Positions 29,101 to 39,576 are shown, numbered from the stretch's first letter. The stretch is DNA of 59,036 nt from Proteobacteria bacterium ST_bin11 (GCA_002083615.1 MSXO01000034.1:1-59036); one strand, 5' to 3'. Numbers and translations: made by a program. Notes: a model not told the origin generated them from the sequence alone.

Positions 29101-29643
29101 ATGAGAAACGCAATAATAACTTCTGCGCTGTCGGTGATATTATTAATGAGTTCTCGGAGCTCTCTCGCAGCGCCATTGGCACTGGAAGAATACACAGTAT
29201 TGGCGGCCTTGACCCTTAATTTTGCGCGTTTTACGCAATGGCCTGAGCAGGCTTTCGTCAATTCAGGTAATAACCTCCAGGTTTGTTTAGCCGGCGATAA
29301 TGTGTTGATGCAGTCTTTCGATTCGATTAGCGGAAAAGCTGTCGGAAACAGAGTAATTAAAATTATTAATTCGGATAAGTTACGTAATTTAAATCAATGT
29401 CATATCTTATTTTTGAGCGAATTGCCGAATAATATATTGTCGCAAGTTTTTTTGGATACGAAACAGTACCCGGTCTTGACGATAGGTGAAGAATCGGATT
29501 TTATTGGATCAGGAGGGATGGTAGCTATGGTAAATGTCGATGGAAAAATACAGTTACATATAAACATTCTCGCGGTTAAAAGTTCCGGGCTATCGATTAG
29601 CTCCAATCTTCTGCGTTTAGCGAAAATTGTCGGCGATAATTAG
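29101..29643 (+). CDS. YfiR-family periplasmic protein (DUF4154)
   Basis: A 180-residue exported protein: the signal peptide runs to about residue 24 (SSLAA), then the family pattern VLAALTLNFARFTQWPEQAF follows. In Pseudomonas aeruginosa YfiR binds the periplasmic part of the diguanylate cyclase YfiN and represses it; redox state of YfiR's disulfides matters. Here two cysteines are visible, C62 and C100, which fit the first of the two disulfides; the second pair is absent. It ends 13 bases before a giant CHASE8-bearing protein, so its partner is very likely that product. Confidence 0.88.
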   Translation: MRNAIITSALSVILLMSSRSSLAAPLALEEYTVLAALTLNFARFTQWPEQAFVNSGNNLQVCLAGDNVLMQSFDSISGKAVGNRVIKIINSDKLRNLNQCHILFLSELPNNILSQVFLDTKQYPVLTIGEESDFIGSGGMVAMVNVDGKIQLHINILAVKSSGLSISSNLLRLAKIVGDN

Positions 29644-29656
29644 GAGATATAATCGC

Positions 29657-32600
29657 ATGTTTAACTGGTTCAATAATGCGCCCATCAAGATAAAGCTAGT
29701 GTTTATCATGACGTTAATTGCCATGTTGACCTTATTTTTGGCGAGCGCGGCCATTATTGCCAATGAGTATTATGCCAAGAAAAAAGACACCGAGCAGCAA
29801 CTGGTATTAATTGCGAATATTATTGCGTCAAATATTTCAGCGGCTTTGGTTTTTGATGATACCGTGTCCGCTAATACCATGCTGAATAGTATGAAAACCC
29901 GAGACAGTATATTAAATGCCGAATTGTATGATAAACAAGGCAGGTTATTTGCTGACTATCATTCGCAAAAACATGGCGTGAGGCATTGGGATGCGGAAAA
30001 AGCCTCGGCACTCCTAAAAGATGCAAACAGCGATTCTGCAGCGGCAGGTGTAATTGATTTTATCGGAGACGTTTTAGTTGCTTGGTATGATCGCTTGTTT
30101 CCTTATGCCGTTAATCTTGTCGGCAATACCGGCGAAAAAAATGTGTTTAAGTACGACGAAGACAATAATCTGCATTTCGTTCGTTCGATCGAATTGGATG
30201 GCGATGTGGTCGGTGTCTTGCATTTGGTGGATGACCAAAGTGGTTTCTACGCCATATTAAAAGCCTTCTATTTGCTTATGGGGTTGATCGTGGTGTTTAC
30301 CATGATCTTAATCGGTATTTTGACCACCAAATTGCAGCAAATATTTTTGGCACCCTTACTCAAACTTATGGACGCAATGCAATCCGTAGGGCATGAAAAG
30401 AGTTTTTCGCATCGAATCAATAAGACCAGCAACGACGAATTCGGCGATCTGGCGGAGGTCTATAATGCCATGCTTGCCGAAATCCAGTTTCGGGACGATC
30501 AGTTGGCCATGCACCGCAATTCTCTGGAGCAACAAGTTGTCGAGCGTACCCAGCAGTTAGAAGAAAAAAATCAAGAGCTTTCTAACAGCATCGCCGAAGC
30601 ACTAGCCGCTAAAGAACAAGCCGAACAAGCCAGTAAAGCTAAGTCGCAATTTTTGGCGACCATGAGTCACGAAATTAGAACGCCGATGAATGGCGTATTG
30701 GGTATGACTGAGTTGTTGATGTCATCCGGTTTGGATGACCGGCAAACCCGTTTTGCCGATACCGCTTATCGTTCCGCCAATTCGCTATTAAGCATCATCA
30801 ACAATATTCTGGATTTTTCCAAAATCGAAGCCGGTAAATTGCAGTTGATCGTTCAGGAATTCGATCTGCGCCGCTTATTGGAAGACACTGTGGAAATGAT
30901 GGCGGAACCAGCTCACAGGAAAGGCCTGGAGCTGATTCTGAATATTCCGCATCAGTTGCATTTCATCGTGCAAGGCGATGCGGAAAGATTAAGGCAAGTG
31001 CTGGTTAACCTGCTGAGTAATGCGATCAAATTTACTGAAGAAGGCGATGTCCAGTTGAAGCTGAGTTTCACGGATAGTCCGTCCCGCGATAAGGTCAGAT
31101 TATTATTCGAAGTAATCGATACCGGCATTGGTGTTGCTGATGATCGTCAGGCGGAGATATTCGATAGCTTTACACAGTCGGATGGCAGTATTACCCGCCG
31201 GTATGGCGGTACCGGTTTGGGCTTGACCATTTCCAAACAATTAGTCGAATTAATGGGCGGCAGCCTAGCGCTGGAAAGCAAAATCGGACGCGGTGCTCGT
31301 TTTTATTTTGACTTGGAGTTTGGTTTAGGCATCCAGACCAATATTGAACGTGCCGATACCAGCGCGTTGGTAGGCCTGCATATTTTGGTAGTCGATGATA
31401 ATGCGATCAACCGCGACATATTGTTCGATCAAGTTTCGCTATGGGGCGCGAATGTCACAACTGTCGACAGCGGCCCGAGAGCGCTGAAGATATTGGTCGA
31501 CGCAGCTACTCTCAACAACCCGTTTCAAGTAGCGCTGTTGGATTGGCATTTACCGGTCATGGACGGTTTGACCCTGGCCAGGGCGATTCAACGCGACCAG
31601 CGTATTCCCAAACTACCGTTGATCATGCTCAGTTCAGAGAATGTCAGCATTAAAACTGGCCTGACCCACGAATACGGCATTAGTTTTTATTTAAACAAGC
31701 CGGTTTTCCAACAACGTCTGCTGAATTGTTTGCTGGAGATTGCCACCTTCGCACCCGCAGAACGAACGTCATCATCAATCAGTAAACCCGAGCAAAACAG
31801 GTTGGCAGGACGGATATTGGTTGCCGAGGACAACTTGGTTAATCAAGAGGTGGTTAAAAGCTTTCTTGAAAGCATGGGCTGCACTGCGGATGTGGTAAAT
31901 GATGGCCTGGAAGCGCTAAACGCGGCCGGTCGGCGTCGCTACGACTTGATTTTGATGGATTGCCATATGCCGGTTATGGACGGTTTTTCGGCAACCGCCA
32001 AAATCCGCGAGCAAGAGGAAGCGACTGCCACGGCCAGAATCCCAATCATCGCCTTAACAGCCGATGTGCAAAAAGGCATACACGACCAATGCGAATTGGT
32101 CGGCATGGACGGCTATTTGAGCAAGCCTTTCAGCAAGGAACAACTCCGCCATCTTTTGGCGAATTGGTTACCAAACTCAGCGGATAAAGCCTTGGAACTG
32201 GTGCCGTTTGAGCATCCTGATGCGGTTATGCCCGCCGATTCCGCGCCCGGTGTGATTTGCCAGGCCGATCTCGATCAGCTTAGAGAAATTTACGACGCCA
32301 ACGGCGTCAGTTTGTTAGATAAAGCCATTGCTTTATATTTGCAAACCGCGCCTGAAATAGCGGAAAACCTTAGACAGGCTGCGGCCGATTCGCAGCCGGA
32401 ATTGTTAGCTAGCATGGCCCACGCACTGAAGTCGTCCAGCGCAAATTTGGGCGCCAAAGCGCTCTCTAAAACTTGCTTAATGCTCGAAACCGCTGGTCGG
32501 CAAGCCGATCTTGCGGCAATTCCGGCGCTACTGGCGGTTTTCAATACGCAATTGCCGTTGGTGTTTGCTGAGTTGCGCGTTATCGCTCAATCTCCCCACT

Positions 32601-34723
32601 TACCGCCCGTTGCACTGCAAGCCGACAGCGAGAAACGAGAAATTGAACTATCGCCGGATGCCAAGCGAATTTTACTGATTGACGACGATCCCAATTTTCG
32701 ATTGATTACCGGTGAGCAGTTAAGAACCTCGGGATTCGCGGTAGTGGAAGCCGAGAGTGGCGAGGCGGCACTGTTGCTCTTGGATAGCGCAATTCCCGAT
32801 CTGGTCATCGTCGATGCGATTATGCCCGGCATTGACGGGTTTGAAACCTGTCGGCGCTTGTCGGCCAACCCCGCCATGACCGACGTGCCCATCATTATGT
32901 CAACCGGCTTGGAAGACATTGAATCGATCAATCGGGCATTCAAGGTGGGCGCTACCGACTTCATTATCAAGCCGCTCAATCATGTGGTGCTGATTCATCA
33001 TATCCGCTTTTTACTGCGTTCCAGCCACGACACCGCGGAGTTACGCAATAGTAAGCAACAACTTTCCGCCGCACAACGGATTGCGGGTTTGGGCTATTGG
33101 ACTTGGGATCCAAGGCAAGACAGATTCGAAATTTCACCGTTTCTGGCAGAAATGTGTCAGATGCCTGCTGACTACTTCCGGGGTGAACTAAGCAATTATC
33201 TGAGTTTGATCGAGGCATCAGACCGCAGAATAGTACAGACACTGATTGAAGCCGCCGCGCAGGGCGAACAAGTAGAGTGTGTCGAATATCGCTTGCGGCC
33301 TGACCTCGAGACTGCCATTAGCGTTCGTCAGGATACTGCATTGATTAGTAGCGGACAGTTAAGCTTCGTTACCGGCACGGTTCAAGATATTTCCAAGCAG
33401 AAGCAATCGGAACAGATAATCCACCAATTGGCGTATTTCGATGAGTTGACCGGTTTGGCTAGTCGCGTTCATTACCATAAGCGTATTCAGCAAACCATCA
33501 AAGCCTCGGCGCGCGGCAAACTGGAATTTGCATTCTTATTCCTGGATTTGGACGAATTTAAGTATGTCAACGACAGCTTTGGACACAACATCGGCGATCA
33601 GTTCCTGCAAGCCATAGCGCAACGCATTCAAAGCGTGGTCCGCGAAGAGGATTTTGCTGCCAGACTGGGCGGCGACGAATTCTGTATCATCGTCAGCAGT
33701 ATCACCGACGAATTTCAAGCCATGGAAATAGCTGAACGTTGTTTGCAGGAAATCAATCGACCATTAATTCTCGACACGCATCATTTAAAGCCCCGCGTCA
33801 GTATCGGTATTGCCATTTACCCAAAAGACGGCGAGAACGAGCACGACTTGATGAAGGCCGCCGACACGGCCATGTACTCAGCAAAAAGCGCCGGTAAACA
33901 ACGCTATGCATACTACCGGCCCGAGATGACAGGCTTAGCCGTCAAGCGGATGCAAGACGAGCAAACCTTGCGGGAAGCCTTGGAATACCAACAGCTTGAA
34001 CTGTATTACCAGCCGCAGGTAAGCATGTTGGATGGGCGTATGATCGGTATCGAGGCCTTGGTACGTTGGCGCCACCCATCTCGGGGCTTATTGGGACCAA
34101 GTGAGTTTATTCCGTTGGCCGAGGCGCTGGGTTTGATAGGTAAAATTAGCGATTGGGCAATCCAAGTGGCCTGTGAGCAACTAATCGCCTGGCAAAAACA
34201 AGGTCTGCCGCTACTCACCACCGCTGTCAATGTGTCCGCAAGTCATTTCCGTGATCCGCAATTTCCATTCACCTTACGGGAAATCCTTAAACATACCCAA
34301 TTACCGGCTCGGTATTTACAGCTCGAAGTCACGGAAAGTGCCATGCAAACGGCGGCGGACTTGGATATTTTTAAAAAACTGAAGGGGATAGGTGTGAAAA
34401 TCGCGATAGACGATTTTGGCACGGGTTTTTCATCGCTGGCTTCCCTGAAACATTTACCGGTGGATTGCCTGAAAATCGACCGAACCTTTGTCCAGGATGT
34501 GTTATTCAATCCCCAAACCCCCATTCTCCTGGGAACCATTATCGGCCTGGCCAACGCGATGGAATTCTCGTTGGTGGCGGAAGGCGTCGAGACCCTAGAA
34601 CAAGCCATGGTGATGAGCGGTTTAGGCTGTCAGGTCGTTCAAGGCTATTTATTTAGCCAACCGTTAACCGCCGCCGAAGTGCCGCCAATGTTCGATAAAG
34701 ATTTCCGGCTGGAGTTTATTTAG
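29657..34723 (+). CDS. CHASE8-HAMP hybrid histidine kinase with REC-REC-HPt-REC-PAS-GGDEF-EAL
   Basis: A 1688-residue inner-membrane signalling protein. In order: a helix, a periplasmic CHASE8-like domain (about 35-195), a second helix, HAMP (230-285), coiled coil, HisKA with MSHEIRTPMNG (His338), an ATPase domain with DTGIG and GGTGLGL, REC1 (from 574, LLDWHLPVMDG), REC2 (from 719, LILMDCHMPVMDG), HPt (AHALKSSSANLG, His922), REC3 (from 1004, VDAIMPGIDGFE), PAS, GGDEF (intact GGDEF near 1338) and EAL (IGIEALVRW near 1463, DDFGTGFSS). The CHASE8-HAMP front is that of YfiN, the partner of YfiR. I chose the ATG at 29657 with TAGGAG upstream. It should couple a phosphorelay to c-di-GMP synthesis and breakdown. 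Confidence 0.9.
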   Translation: MFNWFNNAPIKIKLVFIMTLIAMLTLFLASAAIIANEYYAKKKDTEQQLVLIANIIASNISAALVFDDTVSANTMLNSMKTRDSILNAELYDKQGRLFADYHSQKHGVRHWDAEKASALLKDANSDSAAAGVIDFIGDVLVAWYDRLFPYAVNLVGNTGEKNVFKYDEDNNLHFVRSIELDGDVVGVLHLVDDQSGFYAILKAFYLLMGLIVVFTMILIGILTTKLQQIFLAPLLKLMDAMQSVGHEKSFSHRINKTSNDEFGDLAEVYNAMLAEIQFRDDQLAMHRNSLEQQVVERTQQLEEKNQELSNSIAEALAAKEQAEQASKAKSQFLATMSHEIRTPMNGVLGMTELLMSSGLDDRQTRFADTAYRSANSLLSIINNILDFSKIEAGKLQLIVQEFDLRRLLEDTVEMMAEPAHRKGLELILNIPHQLHFIVQGDAERLRQVLVNLLSNAIKFTEEGDVQLKLSFTDSPSRDKVRLLFEVIDTGIGVADDRQAEIFDSFTQSDGSITRRYGGTGLGLTISKQLVELMGGSLALESKIGRGARFYFDLEFGLGIQTNIERADTSALVGLHILVVDDNAINRDILFDQVSLWGANVTTVDSGPRALKILVDAATLNNPFQVALLDWHLPVMDGLTLARAIQRDQRIPKLPLIMLSSENVSIKTGLTHEYGISFYLNKPVFQQRLLNCLLEIATFAPAERTSSSISKPEQNRLAGRILVAEDNLVNQEVVKSFLESMGCTADVVNDGLEALNAAGRRRYDLILMDCHMPVMDGFSATAKIREQEEATATARIPIIALTADVQKGIHDQCELVGMDGYLSKPFSKEQLRHLLANWLPNSADKALELVPFEHPDAVMPADSAPGVICQADLDQLREIYDANGVSLLDKAIALYLQTAPEIAENLRQAAADSQPELLASMAHALKSSSANLGAKALSKTCLMLETAGRQADLAAIPALLAVFNTQLPLVFAELRVIAQSPHLPPVALQADSEKREIELSPDAKRILLIDDDPNFRLITGEQLRTSGFAVVEAESGEAALLLLDSAIPDLVIVDAIMPGIDGFETCRRLSANPAMTDVPIIMSTGLEDIESINRAFKVGATDFIIKPLNHVVLIHHIRFLLRSSHDTAELRNSKQQLSAAQRIAGLGYWTWDPRQDRFEISPFLAEMCQMPADYFRGELSNYLSLIEASDRRIVQTLIEAAAQGEQVECVEYRLRPDLETAISVRQDTALISSGQLSFVTGTVQDISKQKQSEQIIHQLAYFDELTGLASRVHYHKRIQQTIKASARGKLEFAFLFLDLDEFKYVNDSFGHNIGDQFLQAIAQRIQSVVREEDFAARLGGDEFCIIVSSITDEFQAMEIAERCLQEINRPLILDTHHLKPRVSIGIAIYPKDGENEHDLMKAADTAMYSAKSAGKQRYAYYRPEMTGLAVKRMQDEQTLREALEYQQLELYYQPQVSMLDGRMIGIEALVRWRHPSRGLLGPSEFIPLAEALGLIGKISDWAIQVACEQLIAWQKQGLPLLTTAVNVSASHFRDPQFPFTLREILKHTQLPARYLQLEVTESAMQTAADLDIFKKLKGIGVKIAIDDFGTGFSSLASLKHLPVDCLKIDRTFVQDVLFNPQTPILLGTIIGLANAMEFSLVAEGVETLEQAMVMSGLGCQVVQGYLFSQPLTAAEVPPMFDKDFRLEFI

Positions 34724-34762
34724 TCGACATATGCCCCCTAACGAGAGACCGAAAAAACGATT

Positions 34763-35623
34763 ATGACTGATCTTGAATTGCCGGAGCGTTTTGCGGATAT
34801 CAAACGCTTACCTTCGTTGCCACACGATGTTCATCAAGTTGTCAAAGCCTTATCCGACGATAATCTCGACTATGGTCGTTTAGCGACTATTCTGGCGGGG
34901 CACGCGACGATTTCCTCCCGATTGATTGCCTTAGCGAATTCGGCCTGGTTTAACAACTCCAGCGAACCGGTGACATCGCTGGAGAGAACCTGTTTGAAGC
35001 TGGGATTGAATATTGTCAGAGGTGTCGGCATCGGTCTGGCCGTGATGAAGCCGTTTAATGTGAGGGATTGTCGAAGTTTCGATATTAAACGCTATTGGAT
35101 CAGTACCATGTTGGTGGCGCACGCGGCTCGCGCGCTGGCCGATGAACTGCCATCGGAACGCGGTAGTGAACAATTGGCGCAAACCGTGCATACCGGCGGC
35201 ATACTGCATAATATCGGCTTACTTTGTATGGCTGACATCTCGCCCGAAGAAACCCACCAAGCCCTGCGCTTTAAACTAGGCAATCCTGAATTGGATTTAA
35301 ATCAGGCCTTACGTAAAGTACTTCATACCGATTATTGCGAAGTAGGCGCGCACCTGACTATTTCCTGGGGAATACCCGAAGCCCTGGTTGCTATTATTCG
35401 TTACCATCGTAATCCGGCCTACACAGGTAATTATTGGCGGCATGCGGCAGTGGTGGGCGCTGCGGCGCAAATGGTTGGAAGTCTATTCGACAGAAAAGAA
35501 ACCTGGCCGGTGACGGCGTTCGACAAACTGGCGATCAGCCCGGCCTGCCAGGCCGAGATGTTCGCCGACTTGCAATCCCAGTATTTAAAAACCCAGGAAT
35601 TAGCAAAAGTGCTGTTTCGTTAA
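34763..35623 (+). CDS. HDOD domain protein
   Basis: A 286-residue cytoplasmic HDOD protein. The segments LPSLPHDVHQVVKALSD, ATISSRLIALANSAWF and GGILHNIGLL match the domain, which looks like an HD phosphohydrolase but lacks part of the metal site (histidine in LHNIG, no full HD pair). Such proteins commonly act in c-di-GMP, motility and virulence signalling without known catalysis. It follows the giant GGDEF-EAL gene by 39 bases in the same direction and probably belongs to the same unit. Confidence 0.85.
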   Translation: MTDLELPERFADIKRLPSLPHDVHQVVKALSDDNLDYGRLATILAGHATISSRLIALANSAWFNNSSEPVTSLERTCLKLGLNIVRGVGIGLAVMKPFNVRDCRSFDIKRYWISTMLVAHAARALADELPSERGSEQLAQTVHTGGILHNIGLLCMADISPEETHQALRFKLGNPELDLNQALRKVLHTDYCEVGAHLTISWGIPEALVAIIRYHRNPAYTGNYWRHAAVVGAAAQMVGSLFDRKETWPVTAFDKLAISPACQAEMFADLQSQYLKTQELAKVLFR

Positions 35624-35647
35624 GCTTGTCGTAAACCGACGGCAAGC
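35624..35647. terminator. Hairpin between convergent HDOD and PepSY genes
   Basis: GCTTGTCGT and ACGGCAAGC form a 9-base stem (one G-T pair) around a 6-base loop directly after the HDOD stop. No run of T follows on either strand, so it may slow transcription from both sides only weakly. Confidence 0.45.
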
Positions 35648-35649
35648 CG

Positions 35650-36969
35650 CTACTTTAGTCGTTTTACTCGCCTGATTCGACGGTATAACTTCCGCAAAAC
35701 TTCGTCCACAGCGGGTATCACGACTTTAAAAATTAGCGTGGTTGCGCATTCTATTACGCTGATGCAGCCAGCTATCAGCGTTTTAGTTGTCCGTTGCAGA
35801 TCTATATCTCGATCGGCAACAAACCCATGCCGGTAAAGCCAATGCATGAATCCGCTCAAATAAAGCAGGGCTGGAGTTAAGCCCGCAAAAAACCAGACTA
35901 AGCGCCCGGAGCCGCCAAAGGCTTCCCCGGTATGCACTGGCCAAAGCCAGGTGGTGAAGGTTTGTCCAGCCGAGAACGAACTGGGGTTTTGCACGTCGCG
36001 AATCTGCCCGCTCCAGCGGTCCACCCAAACAGTAGTAAACGGGTGATGTTGATTGATTTCGTTCATTTGGCGCAAATTGATCTTATACGTACCCAACTCG
36101 CCAACCGGTGTGGTAATGCGCCGGACTTCGGATCTGGGAAATGGCCCGCGCGCCACTAATATTGCCTCGGACAGACTTACCGGACGATCATTGGGTATCG
36201 CCGTACTGCGCACATTGGGACCGGCGTCGCCATGTCCCATGCCGGACGCGGCGGTGAGGTTTTCCAGTAGGGCGGGGTAAGCCAGATGAAAACCGGTAAA
36301 GGCCAGCAAGATTAAAAAGGCTGAACTGGCTACTCCCAATAAACGATGCAAATCAAACACTAGCCGCATCAAACCAGCGTTGTGATGCACTCTGAATGCC
36401 TGCGACAGTTTTCGCCAACTCGGCCACCATAGGTACCAACCACTGAATACCGACAACATCAATAAGCCGCCCAAAACCGCCAGCGCATTCCGGCCAAAAC
36501 CGTCTAGTTGCAGTTGGGTATGCAGATCCAACAGCCAGGTAGTCAGAGTCTGCCCCCATAGTCGGCTGTCGACAACTTGGCCGGTGTAAGGGTTGACCGA
36601 GACCATCAATGGCGCGTAAAAAGCCTCCACGCTTTCCTTGGGCTTTTCAAACCAAGCGATGATCATACCGTTTGGTGTCCGCGGCATTTCCAAGGTCCAA
36701 GCGCCGTGCCGATCCGGATGAGCCGTGCGAACCGCTGCGATGATCTTATCAGGAGATAAAGCCGGAGATGATGGGACATCAACGGCCAAGTGCGGATTGA
36801 ACAAGCCATCCAATTCTTCCCGGTAAATACTCAAACTACCCGTCAAGCCGATCAGCGCAAAAACCAGTCCGAAAACCAATGCGAGATAAACATGGCATAG
36901 TCGCCACCATTTGCGGGCATTGAGGATAAAGCGCGGGCGGACAATCAACGGGTAATGGGTTTCGGTCAT
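35650..36969 (-). CDS. PepSY-associated membrane protein (PiuB/iron-regulated type)
   Basis: A 439-residue inner-membrane protein of the PepSY_TM family. After RKWWRLCHVYLALVFGLVFA comes the first helix, then a PepSY-like periplasmic stretch, the helix pair around WYLWWPSW and LHRLLGV, and a C-terminal helix near GLTPALLYLSGFMHWLY. Such proteins often stand next to siderophore receptors and are thought to reduce or take up iron. None is adjacent here, though a broken TonB receptor lies 7 kb away. I chose the ATG at 36969 (MTETHYPL). A longer frame to 37083 adds 38 atypical residues. Confidence 0.82.
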   Translation of the reverse strand: MTETHYPLIVRPRFILNARKWWRLCHVYLALVFGLVFALIGLTGSLSIYREELDGLFNPHLAVDVPSSPALSPDKIIAAVRTAHPDRHGAWTLEMPRTPNGMIIAWFEKPKESVEAFYAPLMVSVNPYTGQVVDSRLWGQTLTTWLLDLHTQLQLDGFGRNALAVLGGLLMLSVFSGWYLWWPSWRKLSQAFRVHHNAGLMRLVFDLHRLLGVASSAFLILLAFTGFHLAYPALLENLTAASGMGHGDAGPNVRSTAIPNDRPVSLSEAILVARGPFPRSEVRRITTPVGELGTYKINLRQMNEINQHHPFTTVWVDRWSGQIRDVQNPSSFSAGQTFTTWLWPVHTGEAFGGSGRLVWFFAGLTPALLYLSGFMHWLYRHGFVADRDIDLQRTTKTLIAGCISVIECATTLIFKVVIPAVDEVLRKLYRRIRRVKRLK

Positions 36970-37220
36970 GCGGAAAATGGTCGGCTTATTAACGACAATA
37001 GAGTGGCTAGGTTTTGTTGGTTCAAAAAGGCTAATTCGCCGCGTACGGCAACCGTCTATTCTGCAGGAATAATGCGTCAACAACCAGCCTTAGGCCTATC
37101 TTGATCCTTAGATAAGTTTGAAAACTGGACTAGACTGCTTTGACTGCCTATTGCCGCTTAGTATGCGCGGTAGAGCTAATGACGGCAGTGAGTAAAGGCA
37201 ACATTCGGATTGAAGACACG

Positions 37221-39518
37221 ATGAACTCGACAAGTTTACTGTTTCTGGCTGGTATCGTAGCTGTACAACAATTCACTCGTTTGCCGAACCGGTTTGAGTT
37301 TCTCGGTTTGGGTGTTAGTTGCTTGGTGTTGCTATATCGGCGCAATTGGCGATTTTTCGCGCTGGTTAGCGGACTACTCTGGGCGTGTTTGATCGGTAGT
37401 TGGCGATTATCCCAGCAATTGCCAGACGCCTATCAAAATCAGCAAATCAAGGTGCAGGGCTACATCGCCGGCCTGCCGCAAGAACAAGAGCAGCGGACCA
37501 TTTTCGATTTTATTGTGACGACGCCGTCAGACGACTTTCCGGACAAAGTTCGCCTAAGCTGGTACCACCCACAACTGACTTTGGCTGCCGGGCAAAGTTG
37601 GGAGTTCCAGGTAAAACTGCGACAACCGCTGGGACGCCTCAATCCTGGCGGCTTTGACTTCGAAGCCTGGTTATTTAGCAACCATATCGGAGCGACGGGT
37701 TATGTGCGCGACAAACCTTTGCCCCAACTCACGCGAATCACGCCAAGCATCGGGCAATATTTTGCCAAGTGTCGCCAAGCAATTGCTGACCGATTGGATG
37801 CGGCTTTGCCGGCGAGTGCCCAGTTGGGTATTATCAAAGCGCTGACGATTGGCAGCCAAAACGCGATCACTCAGGAGCAATGGCGCGTGTTCAGAATCAC
37901 CGGCGTGGTGCATTTGATCGTGATTTCCGGTTCGCATATTAGTTTGATCGCCGGCCTCATCTACCTTTGGACTAGGCGGCTTTGGGCGTGGACGGGGATG
38001 CTTAGAATTTCTCCCCAACGTGCGGCGGCTTTCTGCGCTTGGCTGGCCGCGGTATTTTACGCCGGCCTGGCAGGCTACTCGGTGCCAACGTTGCGCGCAG
38101 TGATTATGTTGAGTGTGGCGTTAGCGGCAATTGCCTGGCAACGCAATACCGCGCCGATGCGAATCCTATTACTGGCTTTGGTCGCCGTCCTGCTGTGCGA
38201 TCCATTGGCGGTGTTATCTGTCGGTTTTTGGTTATCGTTTGTGGCGGTGGCATTGTTGATTTATGTCTCTGCTGGCCGACTGGCCAGGCCCTCTTATTGG
38301 CGCGAAGCCGGCAGTGCGCAATGGGCTACGGCAATTGGCTTGTCGCCTTTATTGATCGTGTTTTTTCAGCAGGTATCCTTGATATCGCCGATTGCTAACT
38401 GGTTGGCGGTGCCGGTTTTCGGGGTTTTGATCGTGCCGCCGGCTTTGTTGGCGGTGGCATTGTTGTTTATCTGGCCGACGTTCGCGGCGCTGCTGCTGCA
38501 CATCCTGGACTATCTACTGCAAGGGCTGTGGTGGGTGCTCTCGCAAATGGCCGAATTGCCCTTAGCGAGTATCTATTGTCTGGAGCCGCCTTGGTATGCG
38601 CTTGGTTTTGCGGTGGCGGGCGTTCTGCTGCTGTTGGCGCCGCGCGGCTTTCCAGGCAGGCATTTGAGTCCGCTATTATTCTTACCGCTGGTATTTGTGG
38701 CGGTGGAAAAGCCGAAACCTGGCGAAGTATGGCTGACGCTGCTTGACGTCGGACAAGGTTTAGCGGCGGTGATACAGACCGCTGAACATAGCCTGGTATT
38801 CGATACCGGCGCCCGATATTCAGACTATTCCGATATGGGCGATTCGGTGGTATTGCCGTTTTTACGTGAACAAGGCATCGCAAGAGTCGACAGCCTGGTA
38901 ATTAGTCACGGCGACAACGATCATAGCGGCGGCGCGGATTCGATACTTGCCGAGCTGCCGGTAGACAAAGTGATCAGCAGCGTACCGGAATGGGCCGCAC
39001 GCGAACACGGAGCATATTGCCGGGGTGGCCATTCCTGGCAATGGGACGCGGTAACTTTTAAAGTGCTGTCGCCGCCGGAACGTGGCTTTTTGGGTGAGAA
39101 CGATAACTCCTGCGTCATACAAGTAATTACCGCAGGACAACATCTCTTGCTAACCGGCGACATCGAACATGCTGCAGAAACCTGGCTGGTTCATGAATAC
39201 GGCGACAATCTAGCCAGCGATGTCTTGCTGGCCCCGCACCACGGCAGTAAAACCTCCTCAGGCCTCGCGCTACTTGAAAGGGTTAATCCCAAACTTATCT
39301 TGATTCCAGCAGGCTATCAAAACCGTTTCGGTTTTCCACACCGGCAGGTTACCGAACGCTATCGACAACTTGGTATACCGTGGCTGAATACCGCCGAACA
39401 GGGGGCGATTTCCTTGCGCATTGGAACGGAAAGCCTGCAACCGACAGCAGAGCGAGTAAAACGGCAACGATATTGGCGCACGCCTGTGGCAAATCGGCAG
39501 AACATTGACGGCAGATAA
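37221..39518 (+). CDS. comEC: DNA internalisation protein ComEC/Rec2
   Basis: ComEC forms the inner-membrane channel that takes up single-stranded DNA in natural transformation. The 765-residue product has an N-terminal OB-like domain (about 60-150), the Competence membrane domain (VVHLIVISGSHISLIAG, about 225-485) and a C-terminal metallo-beta-lactamase-like domain (LDVGQGLAAVI, HGDNDHSGGAD, PHHGSKTSS). The metal motif with HGDNDH is intact. I chose the ATG at 37221; a TTG at 37140 would add 27 polar residues. Its presence argues for natural competence, though no other com gene is in view. Confidence 0.92.
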   Translation: MNSTSLLFLAGIVAVQQFTRLPNRFEFLGLGVSCLVLLYRRNWRFFALVSGLLWACLIGSWRLSQQLPDAYQNQQIKVQGYIAGLPQEQEQRTIFDFIVTTPSDDFPDKVRLSWYHPQLTLAAGQSWEFQVKLRQPLGRLNPGGFDFEAWLFSNHIGATGYVRDKPLPQLTRITPSIGQYFAKCRQAIADRLDAALPASAQLGIIKALTIGSQNAITQEQWRVFRITGVVHLIVISGSHISLIAGLIYLWTRRLWAWTGMLRISPQRAAAFCAWLAAVFYAGLAGYSVPTLRAVIMLSVALAAIAWQRNTAPMRILLLALVAVLLCDPLAVLSVGFWLSFVAVALLIYVSAGRLARPSYWREAGSAQWATAIGLSPLLIVFFQQVSLISPIANWLAVPVFGVLIVPPALLAVALLFIWPTFAALLLHILDYLLQGLWWVLSQMAELPLASIYCLEPPWYALGFAVAGVLLLLAPRGFPGRHLSPLLFLPLVFVAVEKPKPGEVWLTLLDVGQGLAAVIQTAEHSLVFDTGARYSDYSDMGDSVVLPFLREQGIARVDSLVISHGDNDHSGGADSILAELPVDKVISSVPEWAAREHGAYCRGGHSWQWDAVTFKVLSPPERGFLGENDNSCVIQVITAGQHLLLTGDIEHAAETWLVHEYGDNLASDVLLAPHHGSKTSSGLALLERVNPKLILIPAGYQNRFGFPHRQVTERYRQLGIPWLNTAEQGAISLRIGTESLQPTAERVKRQRYWRTPVANRQNIDGR

Positions 39519-39576
39519 ATTTTGTCGTGTCGACGTTTCTGCCTATACTCTGGGCAACACAATAGGGAGCATCGCA

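Noticed and set aside
38467..38883. Minus-strand frame of 138 codons inside comEC
   Set aside because: It is a GC-rich shadow of the strong ComEC coding frame and has no recognised motif.
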